Shown: in pieces, positions 4,691 to 10,692 of the stretch | Layout: every line of letters begins with the position of its first letter | Numbering within the stretch: position 1 is the first letter of the stretch | Assembly: GCA_934435195.1 (NCBI GenBank) | Contig: CAKSAJ010000046.1 | Coordinates: forward strand, 1-10,692 | Direction of reading: 5' to 3' | DNA from: an uncultured Schaedlerella sp. | GTDB lineage: Bacteria; Bacillota; Clostridia; Lachnospirales; Lachnospiraceae | DNA length: 10,692 nt | The notes under the pieces: model-generated | The model's database searches: none | Told to the model about the DNA's origin: nothing | What the model saw: only the letters and a program-made list of their open reading frames with translations | Translations under genes and position numbers: made by a program

Positions 4691-5140
4691 TTATATGGTT
4701 TCGTGGGAGGCAATCCTGCGGAACCATTTTTGCGGAAATTCAAAAACAAACAAAATACCAAGTACAATTGCAACGGCAATTTTTAAGGTTAGAAATCCGC
4801 GGGCAGAAGCTTTGGCAAGCTGGTCTGTCACTACATAGTAGGCGGTCCAATAGATGCCGGCTCCGGGAACCAGTGGGAAAATGCCGGCAATCAAAAAGAC
4901 TGTTACCGGACAATGGCGATAAACTGCACTGAGGCGGGAGAGGAAAACGACAAGAACGGTCGCAAAAAAGGTAGAAGCGAAAAGTCCGCATCCAGAAAGA
5001 AGCAATTTATAACAAAGCCATCCACATCCGCCGATTATACCGCAGTTTACATAATATTGTTTTGGTACTTGGAAAAGCAGGGCAAACGCCATTGTACCAA
5101 CAGCAGCGTTAAGAAATTCAAAAAATAAATGCATAGACAT
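4691..5140 (-). CDS. threonine/serine exporter, YjjB-like subunit
   Basis: The 149-residue product is a small polytopic membrane protein with about four to five hydrophobic segments (10-24, 31-50, 52-70, 80-105, 117-135). Its signature IAGIFPLVPGAGIYWT (84-99) is that of the ThrE_2/YjjB family. With the larger YjjP-like protein it forms the split form of the ThrE exporter; in E. coli YjjP and YjjB together export succinate, while ThrE of Corynebacterium exports threonine and serine. Its substrate here is unknown. A frame from ATG 5182 is open, but that ATG lacks a ribosome site. CTCCT on the + strand (5152-5156, AGGAG on the coding strand) points to ATG 5140, which matches the family length. 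The YjjP-like gene lies just upstream, so the pair is an operon. Its last codons contain the sirtuin terminator. Confidence 0.88.
   Translation of the reverse strand: MSMHLFFEFLNAAVGTMAFALLFQVPKQYYVNCGIIGGCGWLCYKLLLSGCGLFASTFFATVLVVFLSRLSAVYRHCPVTVFLIAGIFPLVPGAGIYWTAYYVVTDQLAKASARGFLTLKIAVAIVLGILFVFEFPQKWFRRIASHETI
4695..4731 (+). terminator. sirtuin terminator embedded in the convergent YjjB-like gene
   Basis: A0 14-bp uninterrupted stem (4695-4708 with 4714-4727, three G-T wobbles) closes a 5-base loop and is followed by TTTTT on the + strand. It lies 15 bases after the sirtuin stop and entirely within the last codons of the opposing gene. Confidence 0.8.
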
Positions 5141-5194
5141 AACGCAAAGGTCTCCTTTGTAAATATAAGTGTTGAGTGTCATATTGATTAAATT

Positions 5195-5989
5195 TTAAGG
5201 AAGAAGCATACTGCCGACAATCTGGTGATATCCGATTATAATAAGTCCTACTCCCATGGCAATGCTGAAAGTAACAAGAAGAGCATCCAGCATTCGAACA
5301 GCTCCGGCGATATAATCCTGGTCTGCAATGTCGCGGATACCATTTGTAAAGGCAACACCGGGAACCAATGGGATAATAGCACCGATGATAATCTCATTTA
5401 AATGATGTCCAAGCCCCATTTGGTAAATGAGTACAGCGATTAAAGTTACGACCATACCGCCGGAAATATTTGTTGCGATTTTTGAGAGGCGTCCCTTTAC
5501 AAGACATAATAAATAGACATATAAAAGCAGTCCGGCTATAAAAGAAACGATACTATCAATAGCATCACCGCCAAACAGATAGCAAAAGCATCCACTTCCG
5601 ATACCGGAAGCAAGAATCTGGCACCATTTGGCCTTTGCAGGTGTTTTCTGGATTGTCTGGAGCTTCTGATATGCTTCAGTGGGACTGTAAATGCCCTGCT
5701 CAATTTCGCGGGATAATTGGTTGACGGCTGTAACGCGATCTAATCGTGTCGCACTCAGAGGGATGTGTCTTACCCAGGCAAAGTTCTGATCAGAATTGCT
5801 GTCAGCAGTGAGAAAGAATCCACTGCTTAAGACAAAAGGATCACAAGATTCAATACCATAGGCATGGGCAATTCTGTTAATTGTCTCTTCTACACGAGAT
5901 ATCTCAGCACCGCTTTCCAGCAGGATATCGCCTGCAAGAGCGGCTGTGTTCAATGCCATTCGATTGTCTTCTTTTTCAAAAGTTTCCAA
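5195..5989 (-). CDS. threonine/serine exporter, YjjP-like subunit
   Basis: The product is 264 residues from a TTG start at 5989. The N-terminal soluble part (1-115) opens with LAGDILLESGAEISRVEETI, typical of the ThrE/YjjP family, and includes FVLSSGFFLTA (52-62). The C-terminal part holds about five membrane segments (122-140, 145-165, 175-192, 198-212, 230-255). The signature GAIIPLVPGVAFTNGIRDI (203-221) is that of PF06738-type exporters. It works with the YjjB-like protein encoded 54 bases downstream to export an organic acid or amino acid. The start is uncertain: TTG 5989 has GGGGGA about nine bases upstream, whereas the in-frame ATG at 5959 (MALNTAALAG) has only a weak purine stretch. 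No clear promoter is seen in the short gap after the preceding terminator. Confidence 0.92.
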   Translation of the reverse strand: METFEKEDNRMALNTAALAGDILLESGAEISRVEETINRIAHAYGIESCDPFVLSSGFFLTADSNSDQNFAWVRHIPLSATRLDRVTAVNQLSREIEQGIYSPTEAYQKLQTIQKTPAKAKWCQILASGIGSGCFCYLFGGDAIDSIVSFIAGLLLYVYLLCLVKGRLSKIATNISGGMVVTLIAVLIYQMGLGHHLNEIIIGAIIPLVPGVAFTNGIRDIADQDYIAGAVRMLDALLVTFSIAMGVGLIIIGYHQIVGSMLLP

Positions 5990-6020
5990 AATAAATTTCC
6001 CCCAGTTATTCTTGTTTTAC

Positions 6021-6065
6021 AAAAAAGCGGATACAAAACGGAAATAGAATCCGAAGTGTATCCGC
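6021..6065 (-). terminator. intrinsic terminator of the PucR / DUF6106 unit
   Basis: GCGGATACA (6027-6035) and TGTATCCGC (6057-6065) form a perfect 9-bp stem, with a second CGGA/TCCG stem inside. On the - strand it is followed by TTTTTT. It separates the DUF6106-type gene from the exporter genes. Confidence 0.9.
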
Positions 6066-6096
6066 ATCTTTTAAGATTATAGCACATTTTTTACAA

Positions 6097-6597
6097 TTAA
6101 TCCTGATATAATTTCATTCCCATCCAACCTTTCATATGTCTGAGCATTTCATCGTCAGGATCGAACAAGACAGTACAGAGAGTCTGATTCAATGTAATGA
6201 TGATAGCATATGTGTTGGCATTTGCATTTCCGGAAGAAAAATCATAGCGTTTTGTTGTGTGGTAAGAGTCCAGTCTGTGTGAATTTTTCGGCGCTATAAT
6301 TTCTGCATGCTGAATATCAATAGAAAGCTTGTCTTTTCTATTTGCTTTGCTGTAAATCGCTGCAATATCGAGTTCATGGTTTAACAAGTCGTATTCATAT
6401 TCCACGTTAAAACGAGGAAAGATAAAGTAATAGGCAAGAACACCATATAAAGCAGCTAACATAAATGCAAAAAATCCTAAAAACGGAAATCCAAAGAGGA
6501 TAAGAATCAGGATTGGGAGAAAAGAAAGTACACGTAAAAGTGCAGTCTTTCCGGTTGGTTTACGAGTTACCAGTTGTTCGTAATAAGTGTCATTCAT
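6097..6597 (-). CDS. DUF6106-type membrane protein
   Basis: The 166-residue product starts MNDTYYEQLVTRKP, followed by two adjacent membrane segments (about 20-36 and 39-60). A mainly polar, beta-rich C-terminal domain (65-166) includes VEYEYDLLNHELDIAAIY and ends in GWMGMKLYQD. This matches my memory of DUF6106, a family of unknown function found in Lachnospiraceae. The hairpin of two membrane segments with a cytoplasmic C-terminal domain resembles bPH-type membrane proteins, but that is only a shape comparison. AAAGGA upstream of the ATG is the ribosome site. The gene starts one base after the stop of the PucR-type regulator, so translation is probably coupled and the two may share a function. 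A strong terminator follows. Confidence 0.75.
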   Translation of the reverse strand: MNDTYYEQLVTRKPTGKTALLRVLSFLPILILILFGFPFLGFFAFMLAALYGVLAYYFIFPRFNVEYEYDLLNHELDIAAIYSKANRKDKLSIDIQHAEIIAPKNSHRLDSYHTTKRYDFSSGNANANTYAIIITLNQTLCTVLFDPDDEMLRHMKGWMGMKLYQD

Positions 6598-6598
6598 C

Positions 6599-7507
6599 TT
6601 AAGAATTCCTTTCTGACTGTAAATAATTTATAACCATACTTGCAAGCTTGAAGGTCATAGCATCTTCGAATTTGCGAAGGTCGAGCCCCGTTTTTTTCTC
6701 TACCTGGTCAAGCCGGTAAATAAGTGTATTGCGGTGCATATGTAATTGGCGGGAAGTCTCGGCAATATTTAAGTTGTTTTGAAGAAATCTGGTAATTGTT
6801 ATATCTGTTTCGTTATCAAACGAATCAGGAATATCATCACCAAATATTTCGTGTAAAAATCCTTCGCAGATTGAAACTGGAAGCTGGTATAGTAAGCGTC
6901 CGACTCCAAGTTGGTTATACGGAAATACAGTTTGTTCTGAATAAAATAAATTTCCGACCTTCAAAGCGAGATAGGCACTTTTATAAGCTTCTGAGCATTC
7001 CGAAAGGGAATGAAAGCATCCGCTGTAAGCCACCTGGATAAAAGAGAGAGCCTCCATATTCAGTGTATCGACAATCGTACGTGCAATCTGTAAAAAATCG
7101 TTTTCTGTTTCCGAATCCTTTACAGGACGAAGGACGACCATGCTGGATTCGGTCAAAGGAACCAGATAAGAGTGCGTCTGTGGTGGAAACAGATTCTTTA
7201 AAATCTCCGGAATTGTTTCGTCCAGAGAACCTTTGGTTTTTAATAAAAACAGTATGCGCCGCTCCTCAAGATTGATATGCAGTCTAGGAGCTCTTTCTAA
7301 AATATCATATATCGGAATCGTTCCGGTTACAAGCCCTTGTAAAAAATGGGTCTTGTTATATTTTTCCTGATAAGCATTACAAAGACAGCGTATCTGTGTG
7401 AGTGCCTGTATTTCCTCTTCCTCTGTATCAGCTTTTACATCCAGGGTGATGCCTGTAAGTTGTCTGAGATTTCTTAATGCATGTTCAAGTTCTGTGCTAT
7501 GTTTCAT
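6599..7507 (-). CDS. PucR/CdaR-family transcriptional regulator
   Basis: The product is 302 residues from ATG 7507. The C-terminal region (about 238-296) is the hallmark PucR helix-turn-helix: TRFLQNNLNIAETSRQLHMH, then RNTLIYRLDQVEKKTGLDLR, then EDAMTFKLASMV. The central region (about 85-235), with AYSGCFHSLSECSEAYKSA (160-178), resembles the GGDEF-like ligand domain of CdaR-type activators. The N-terminal 70 residues are helical and unrecognised. Family members activate catabolic or sugar genes in response to small molecules; the effector here is unknown. Two starts are possible: ATG 7519 (GAGG five bases upstream) and ATG 7507 (GGAGG five bases upstream); the latter is preferred for the stronger site. 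It sits between the sugar ABC ATPase gene and the DUF6106-type gene, all on the same strand, so it may regulate sugar uptake. Confidence 0.85.
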   Translation of the reverse strand: MKHSTELEHALRNLRQLTGITLDVKADTEEEEIQALTQIRCLCNAYQEKYNKTHFLQGLVTGTIPIYDILERAPRLHINLEERRILFLLKTKGSLDETIPEILKNLFPPQTHSYLVPLTESSMVVLRPVKDSETENDFLQIARTIVDTLNMEALSFIQVAYSGCFHSLSECSEAYKSAYLALKVGNLFYSEQTVFPYNQLGVGRLLYQLPVSICEGFLHEIFGDDIPDSFDNETDITITRFLQNNLNIAETSRQLHMHRNTLIYRLDQVEKKTGLDLRKFEDAMTFKLASMVINYLQSERNS

Positions 7508-7555
7508 GAAAGCCTCCATTTATACCTCACTAAGTGTTGCAGATAAAGAGACAAA

Positions 7556-7587
7556 GGGAGGAGTTGTACAAAAGTACAACCCCTCTC
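7556..7587 (-). terminator. hairpin terminator after the sugar ABC ATPase gene
   Basis: Positions 7556-7569 pair with 7574-7587 through 14 positions (one A/C mismatch, one G-T wobble) around an AAAA/TTTT loop. On the - strand TTTG and TCTCTTT follow, giving a modest U-tract. It lies between the ATPase gene and the PucR-type gene, so it may end the first or attenuate read-through into the second. Confidence 0.65.
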
Positions 7588-7601
7588 TTATATGTAACCT
7601 C

Positions 7602-7627
7602 GTAATCACTTGATTCTTTGTGATTAC
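7602..7627 (-). other. second hairpin in the ATPase 3' region
   Basis: GTAATCAC (7602-7609) and GTGATTAC (7620-7627) form a perfect 8-bp stem with a 10-base loop. No T-run follows, so it is not a terminator by itself. It may protect the 3' end of the ATPase message from exonucleases, or be a protein-binding palindrome. Confidence 0.5.
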
Positions 7628-7657
7628 AGGGCGAACTCTTTCTTTTATAATAAACTA

Positions 7658-8770
7658 CTAGTTTGTAATCGTCAACTCAGTATCTTTGTCAAAGAGGTGA
7701 ATCTTTTCCATATCAAGAGCGAAGATTGCATCATCTCCTGTTCTCAGAGTTGTACGTGGATTAACACGTGCTGTCATCTGAGTTCCCTCTAAGTCGAAGT
7801 ACAAGAATACTTCTGCACCAAGCAATTCGTAAACTTTGATCTTAGATTTGATCACGCTGTCAGGAGAGTTGCTGATAAATGCCTGTGAATCATGTACATC
7901 TTCCGGACGAATACCAAGAACAACAGTTTTTCCGTCATAACCGCCATCGATCAGAGCCTGTCTCTTAGATGCTGGAACTTTTAATACATGCTCGCCTACT
8001 TTTAATGTAACATCATTTCCATTTACATTAACAAGTGCATCCATAAAGTTCATCTGAGGTGATCCGATGAATCCGGCAACGAACTGGTTACATGGTGTAT
8101 TGTAAAGGTTCTGAGGAGTATCTACCTGCTGAACAATTCCGTCTTTCATAACAACGATTCTTGTACCAAGTGTCATAGCCTCTGTCTGGTCATGTGTAAC
8201 GTAGATGATTGTAGCACCTAAATTCTCATGCAGTTTAGAAATCTCAATACGCATCTGAACTCTCAGCTTAGCATCCAGGTTTGAAAGAGGCTCATCCATA
8301 AGGAATACCTTAGGATTACGAACGATAGCACGTCCCATAGCAACACGCTGTCTCTGTCCACCGGAAAGAGCTTTTGGTTTACGATCAAGCAGTTTCTCAA
8401 GGTCAAGGATTCTTGCAGCCTCGCGAACTTTTTTATCAATCTCATCTTTTGGAACTTTACGAAGCTTCAGACCGAAAGCCATGTTGTCATATACTGTCAT
8501 ATGTGGGTACAGAGCGTAGTTCTGGAATACCATTGCAATATCACGGTCTTTTGGCTCTACGTCGTTCATTTTCTTTCCGTCAATTTCAAGAACACCACCG
8601 GAAATATCTTCCAGACCGGCGATCATACGAAGTGTAGTAGATTTACCACATCCTGATGGTCCTACGAAAATGATGAATTCTTTATCTTCGATTTCAAGAT
8701 TGAAATCTTTTACTGCGTGAAATCCGTTTGGATATACTTTTTCAATTCCTCTTAATGATAAACTTGCCAT
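7658..8770 (-). CDS. ugpC: sugar ABC transporter ATPase, UgpC/MsmK/MalK family
   Basis: The 370-residue product has a complete nucleotide-binding domain: Walker A GPSGCGKST (37-45), Q-loop FQNYALYPHMT (82-92), signature LSGGQRQR (135-142), Walker B FLMDEP (156-161), D-loop SNLDA (163-167) and switch H193. A C-terminal regulatory TOBE region (about 235-370) includes VLGIRPEDV (284-292). This two-part layout defines the CUT1 ATPases, which power uptake of oligosaccharides and glycerol phosphate at the inner face of the membrane. No permease or binding-protein gene is next to it. In streptococci MsmK is a shared ATPase serving several sugar transporters, and a similar shared role is inferred here. 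AAGGAGGC eight bases before ATG fixes the start. It has its own promoter and a downstream hairpin terminator. The exact sugars cannot be told from sequence. Confidence 0.95.
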   Translation of the reverse strand: MASLSLRGIEKVYPNGFHAVKDFNLEIEDKEFIIFVGPSGCGKSTTLRMIAGLEDISGGVLEIDGKKMNDVEPKDRDIAMVFQNYALYPHMTVYDNMAFGLKLRKVPKDEIDKKVREAARILDLEKLLDRKPKALSGGQRQRVAMGRAIVRNPKVFLMDEPLSNLDAKLRVQMRIEISKLHENLGATIIYVTHDQTEAMTLGTRIVVMKDGIVQQVDTPQNLYNTPCNQFVAGFIGSPQMNFMDALVNVNGNDVTLKVGEHVLKVPASKRQALIDGGYDGKTVVLGIRPEDVHDSQAFISNSPDSVIKSKIKVYELLGAEVFLYFDLEGTQMTARVNPRTTLRTGDDAIFALDMEKIHLFDKDTELTITN

Positions 8771-8839
8771 TTGAAATAGCCTCCTTAAAAAATATAATAA
8801 TGAGTGTTAAAAATTTGTGTTTTGTTTTGTTCTGAGATA

Positions 8840-8868
8840 AGTATACAAATAAAGCGGGAAATGAACAA
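8840..8868 (-). promoter_or_regulatory. sigma-A promoter of the sugar ABC ATPase
   Basis: On the - strand, TTGTTC (8863-8868) and TATACT (8840-8845) are separated by 17 bases. The leader to the ATG is about 60 bases. No catabolite-repression (cre) palindrome was noticed nearby. Confidence 0.75.
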
Positions 8869-8949
8869 TATAACGAGTAACCAAAAAAATAAGAGAGGGA
8901 TGTACATTTTAACCATAAGGGAAAATTGGATGTCCGGATGCGGTAATAT

Positions 8950-8978
8950 TTGACGGAAAGATAAGAATCCGTTACAAT
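8950..8978 (+). promoter_or_regulatory. sigma-A promoter of the cyclophilin gene
   Basis: TTGACG (8950-8955) and TACAAT (8973-8978) are separated by 17 bases. A short inverted repeat, ACGGA (8953-8957) and TCCGT (8968-8972), spans the spacer and could be an operator, though 5-bp arms are weak evidence. Confidence 0.85.
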
Positions 8979-8981
8979 GAG

Positions 8982-9017
8982 CCTTAGAACACCTTATTTT
9001 AAGTGTTCAGAGTAAGG
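8982..9017 (+). promoter_or_regulatory. 5' leader hairpin of the cyclophilin message
   Basis: CCTTA-GAACAC-TTA (8982-8996, one bulged C) pairs with TAA-GTGTTC-TAAGG (9000-9017, with AGAG bulged). The predicted transcription start (about 8985) falls at the foot of the stem, so the message would begin almost directly with the hairpin, an arrangement known to stabilise bacterial mRNAs. Confidence 0.5.
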
Positions 9018-9038
9018 TAGAAAAGAGGATGAATGATT

Positions 9039-9557
9039 ATGGCAAATCCAATCGTAACATTTGAGATGGAAAATGGCGACATTATGAAAGCAGAACTGTA
9101 TCCGGAGATCGCTCCTAATACAGTAAATAACTTTGTATCATTAGTTCAGAAAGGATTCTATGATGGACTGATCTTCCATCGTGTTATCCGTGGATTTATG
9201 ATCCAGGGAGGATGCCCAAACGGAACAGGTATGGGTGGCCCGGGATATTCAATCAAAGGTGAATTTTCACAGAACGGATTCGAGAATAATCTGAAACATG
9301 ATCCGGGAGTGCTTTCTATGGCACGTGCAATGCATCCTGATTCAGCAGGATCACAGTTCTTCATCATGCATGAGAAATCACCACATCTGGATGGTGCTTA
9401 TGCAGCATTTGGTAAGATCACAGAAGGAATGGATATTGTAAATAAGATTGCTGAGACAGCAACAGATTACAGTGACCGTCCACTGGAAGAACAGAAGATG
9501 AAGAAGGTTACAGTTGAGACATTCGGTGAAGAATATCAGGAGCCGGAAAGAGCTTAA
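9039..9557 (+). CDS. cyclophilin-type peptidyl-prolyl cis-trans isomerase
   Basis: The 172-residue product is a complete cyclophilin domain that speeds proline isomerisation during protein folding. There is no signal peptide, so it is cytoplasmic. Active-site motifs are FHRVIRGFMIQGG (46-58, with R48, F53 and Q56), VLSMARA (91-97) and GSQFFIM (104-110), and SPHLDGAYAAFGKI (114-127) follows. At the position of human CypA Trp121 there is His116, and at His126 there is Tyr121. Loss of that Trp goes with low cyclosporin sensitivity in bacterial cyclophilins. Two starts six bases apart are possible (9033 and 9039); MANPIVTFEMENG from 9039 is preferred because homologs as I recall them begin there and the spacing from GAGG (9025-9028) is more usual, 10 rather than 4 bases. 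It is a single-gene unit with its own promoter and terminator. Confidence 0.95.
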   Translation: MANPIVTFEMENGDIMKAELYPEIAPNTVNNFVSLVQKGFYDGLIFHRVIRGFMIQGGCPNGTGMGGPGYSIKGEFSQNGFENNLKHDPGVLSMARAMHPDSAGSQFFIMHEKSPHLDGAYAAFGKITEGMDIVNKIAETATDYSDRPLEEQKMKKVTVETFGEEYQEPERA

Positions 9558-9579
9558 GGAAAGCGTAAAAGATAAGAAG

Positions 9580-9624
9580 AGCTGCCGTTTCTATGATGAG
9601 AGTTATAGAACGGGAGCTTTTTTC
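9580..9624 (+). terminator. intrinsic terminator of the cyclophilin gene
   Basis: AGCT-CCG-TTCTAT (9580-9594) pairs with ATAGAA-CGG-AGCT (9605-9618), with one G/G mismatch and one bulged T. A run of six T (9618-9623) follows. Confidence 0.85.
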
Positions 9625-9643
9625 GTCTCTTTTCGGAGAATGC

Positions 9644-9672
9644 TTTACAAAAAAGCCGTCATATTTTAGAAT
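9644..9672 (+). promoter_or_regulatory. sigma-A promoter of the ecfA gene
   Basis: TTTACA (9644-9649) and TAGAAT (9667-9672) are separated by 17 bases. Transcription would start near 9680, giving a leader of about 85 bases that contains the competing inverted repeats described separately. Confidence 0.75.
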
Positions 9673-9684
9673 AAGGAACATGAA

Positions 9685-9765
9685 TGTTTACTGATTGCCT
9701 TTTACAGGTAAACAATAAGCATGTGTGCCGTATAAGGCAAATAAATAATGGAGGCGCGGCCTTAT
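9685..9765 (+). promoter_or_regulatory. structured leader with competing inverted repeats
   Basis: TGTTTAC (9685-9691) pairs with GTAAACA (9708-9714). The loop of that stem holds TTGCCTT (9695-9701), which is complementary to AAGGCAA (9734-9740). The overlapping ATAAGGC (9732-9738) is instead complementary to GCCTTAT (9759-9765), which includes the first two bases of the start codon; the hairpin loop would hold the GGAGG ribosome site (9750-9754). Two mutually exclusive folds, start open or start occluded, can be drawn. It matches no riboswitch class I recognise. Confidence 0.45.
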
Positions 9766-10624
9766 GGAGATGATACAGGCAGAAGAGCTTGTTTATGAAT
9801 ATGAAAAACGAGATGATGAGGGCAATGTAGTCGGAATGCATCGAGCTGTAGATGGTGTGGATATGGATGTCAGACCGGGACAGTTTGTTGCGATTCTTGG
9901 ACATAATGGCTCTGGAAAATCTACGCTTGCAAAGCATATGAATGCAATACTTGTTCCTACAGGAGGAACGATGTGGGTGAACGGGCGTGATACGAAGGAT
10001 CCGAATGAGCTGATGAATGTACGTCAATCAGCCGGGATGGTATTTCAGAATCCGGATAACCAGATCATAGGAACTGTTGTAGAAGAGGATGTCGGATTTG
10101 GACCGGAGAATTTAGGCGTTCCGACAGATGAGATATGGAAGCGAGTAGAAGACAGTCTCAAGGCTGTAGGTATGTTGGAATATCGTAAAAACTCACCAAA
10201 TAAATTATCAGGCGGACAGAAACAACGTGTGGCAATTGCAGGTGTGATCGCGATGGAGCCACAGTGCATTGTGCTGGATGAACCAACAGCTATGTTGGAC
10301 CCAAATGGAAGAAAAGAAGTGCTTCGTACAGTTCATGAACTTCGTAAAAGAAAAAATGTAACAGTTATTTTAATTACACATTATATGGAAGAAGTAGTAG
10401 ATGCAGACTGGGTATATGTAATGGATAGCGGACATGTGGTGATGCGTGGAACACCGAGACAGATTTTTAGTCAGGTTGACGAATTGAAAAGATATCATCT
10501 TGATGTGCCACAGGTTACGATGCTTGCAGAGGAACTTCGAAAGAGAGGAATGGATATTCCGAAGGGAATACTGCACCGTGAAGAACTGGTAGAGTATATC
10601 AGATGTGAGATGACTCCCATCTGA
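9764..10624 (+). CDS. ecfA1: energy-coupling factor (ECF) transporter ATPase, EcfA1/CbiO type
   Basis: The 286-residue product has the complete ABC domain of ECF transporters: Walker A GHNGSGKST (46-54), Q-loop FQNPDNQIIGTVVEEDVGFG (94-113), signature LSGGQKQR (148-155), Walker B CIVLDEP (168-174), D-loop MLDP (177-180) and switch H206. The NPDNQ...V..DV.FG..N motif separates EcfA proteins from other ABC ATPases. An insert, YEKRDDEGNVVGMHRAVDGV, at 13-32 fits EcfA1 rather than EcfA2. With EcfA2, EcfT and exchangeable S components it drives uptake of vitamins and metals from the cytoplasmic face of the membrane. GGAGG (9750-9754), nine bases upstream, sets the start. The usual partners ecfA2 and ecfT would lie beyond the right edge. 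The gene has its own promoter and a structured leader. Confidence 0.92.
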   Translation: MEMIQAEELVYEYEKRDDEGNVVGMHRAVDGVDMDVRPGQFVAILGHNGSGKSTLAKHMNAILVPTGGTMWVNGRDTKDPNELMNVRQSAGMVFQNPDNQIIGTVVEEDVGFGPENLGVPTDEIWKRVEDSLKAVGMLEYRKNSPNKLSGGQKQRVAIAGVIAMEPQCIVLDEPTAMLDPNGRKEVLRTVHELRKRKNVTVILITHYMEEVVDADWVYVMDSGHVVMRGTPRQIFSQVDELKRYHLDVPQVTMLAEELRKRGMDIPKGILHREELVEYIRCEMTPI

Positions 10625-10646
10625 TATAGCCTCCGGCAGGATTGCA

Positions 10647-10692
10647 GAGATGCGCAGAAGAAGTATGTCATGCATTGCATGACGCGCATCTC
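10647..10692 (+). repeat. large nested inverted repeat at the window edge
   Basis: GAGATGCGC (10647-10655) and GCGCATCTC (10684-10692) are perfectly complementary. Just inside the right arm, GTCATGCA (10667-10674) and TGCATGAC (10676-10683) form a second perfect 8-bp repeat, leaving 11 unpaired bases (10656-10666) on the left. It starts 23 bases after the EcfA1 stop. The sequence ends here, so whether a T-run follows (terminator) or not (operator or processing site) cannot be seen. Confidence 0.7.

Noticed and set aside
5141..5182. Longer start for the YjjB-like subunit
   Set aside because: ATG 5182 has no ribosome site; AGGAG on the coding strand lies inside this stretch and serves ATG 5140.
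5990..6096. Riboswitch in front of the exporter genes
   Set aside because: The only clear structure is the terminator of the preceding DUF6106-type gene, and only about 30 bases remain between it and the exporter start.
7646..7665. AAACTA/TAGTTT palindrome at the ATPase stop codon
   Set aside because: Only one base separates the arms, so no RNA hairpin can form, and the 6-bp arms may be chance.
1..10692. CRISPR array, insertion sequence or transposase, rRNA, toxin-antitoxin pair
   Set aside because: No regularly spaced repeat-spacer series, no transposase motifs or terminal repeats, no rRNA segments and no recognisable toxin-antitoxin proteins were seen.

Overview
The window looks like a chromosomal segment of a gut Firmicute of the Lachnospiraceae (Dorea / Mediterraneibacter / Coprococcus-like). 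The reasons are the low GC content, strong AGGAGG-type ribosome sites, a tRNA without an encoded CCA, an H1-like lysine-rich protein ending in a DUF6465-type domain, a DUF6106-type membrane protein beside a PucR-type regulator and a UgpC/MsmK ATPase, and an EcfA-type ATPase. The genus is an inference; no rRNA or other decisive marker is present.

Region 1 (1-1250) is accessory and AT-rich. Three small unrelated genes on the + strand (zinc-ribbon membrane protein, SdpI-like membrane protein, NTF2-like protein) are separated by related ~35-41 nt elements built on AACTTC...GAAGTT inverted arms. The right-hand arm merges with the Shine-Dalgarno sequence of the next gene. This resembles a gene-cassette array and is the most unusual part of the window. 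An alkyltransferase-like (MGMT-fold, no active cysteine) protein follows at 1315-1791.

Region 2 (1831-2850) has tRNA-Leu(CAG) on the - strand with its own promoter and terminator, next to an A-tract-rich, probably curved stretch. A strong divergent promoter then drives the H1-like protein, which ends at a strong terminator. The accessory region lies on the 3' side of the tRNA, where genomic islands often insert.

Region 3 (2937-4731) holds a small protein of unknown function, a 20-codon remnant of a possible partner gene, an HD-domain hydrolase of the YfbR/HDDC2 type, and a sirtuin deacylase. The sirtuin terminator lies inside the 3' end of the convergent downstream gene.

Region 4 (4691-8770, - strand) contains a two-gene threonine/serine exporter (YjjP-like then YjjB-like), a DUF6106-type membrane protein preceded by its PucR/CdaR-type regulator, and a stand-alone sugar-ABC-transporter ATPase (UgpC/MsmK). 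Terminators or hairpins separate these three units.

Region 5 (8771-10692, + strand) holds a cyclophilin peptidyl-prolyl isomerase with its own promoter and terminator. After it comes an EcfA-type ATPase whose leader could fold in mutually exclusive ways around the start codon. The window ends in a perfect 9-bp inverted repeat just downstream of that gene.
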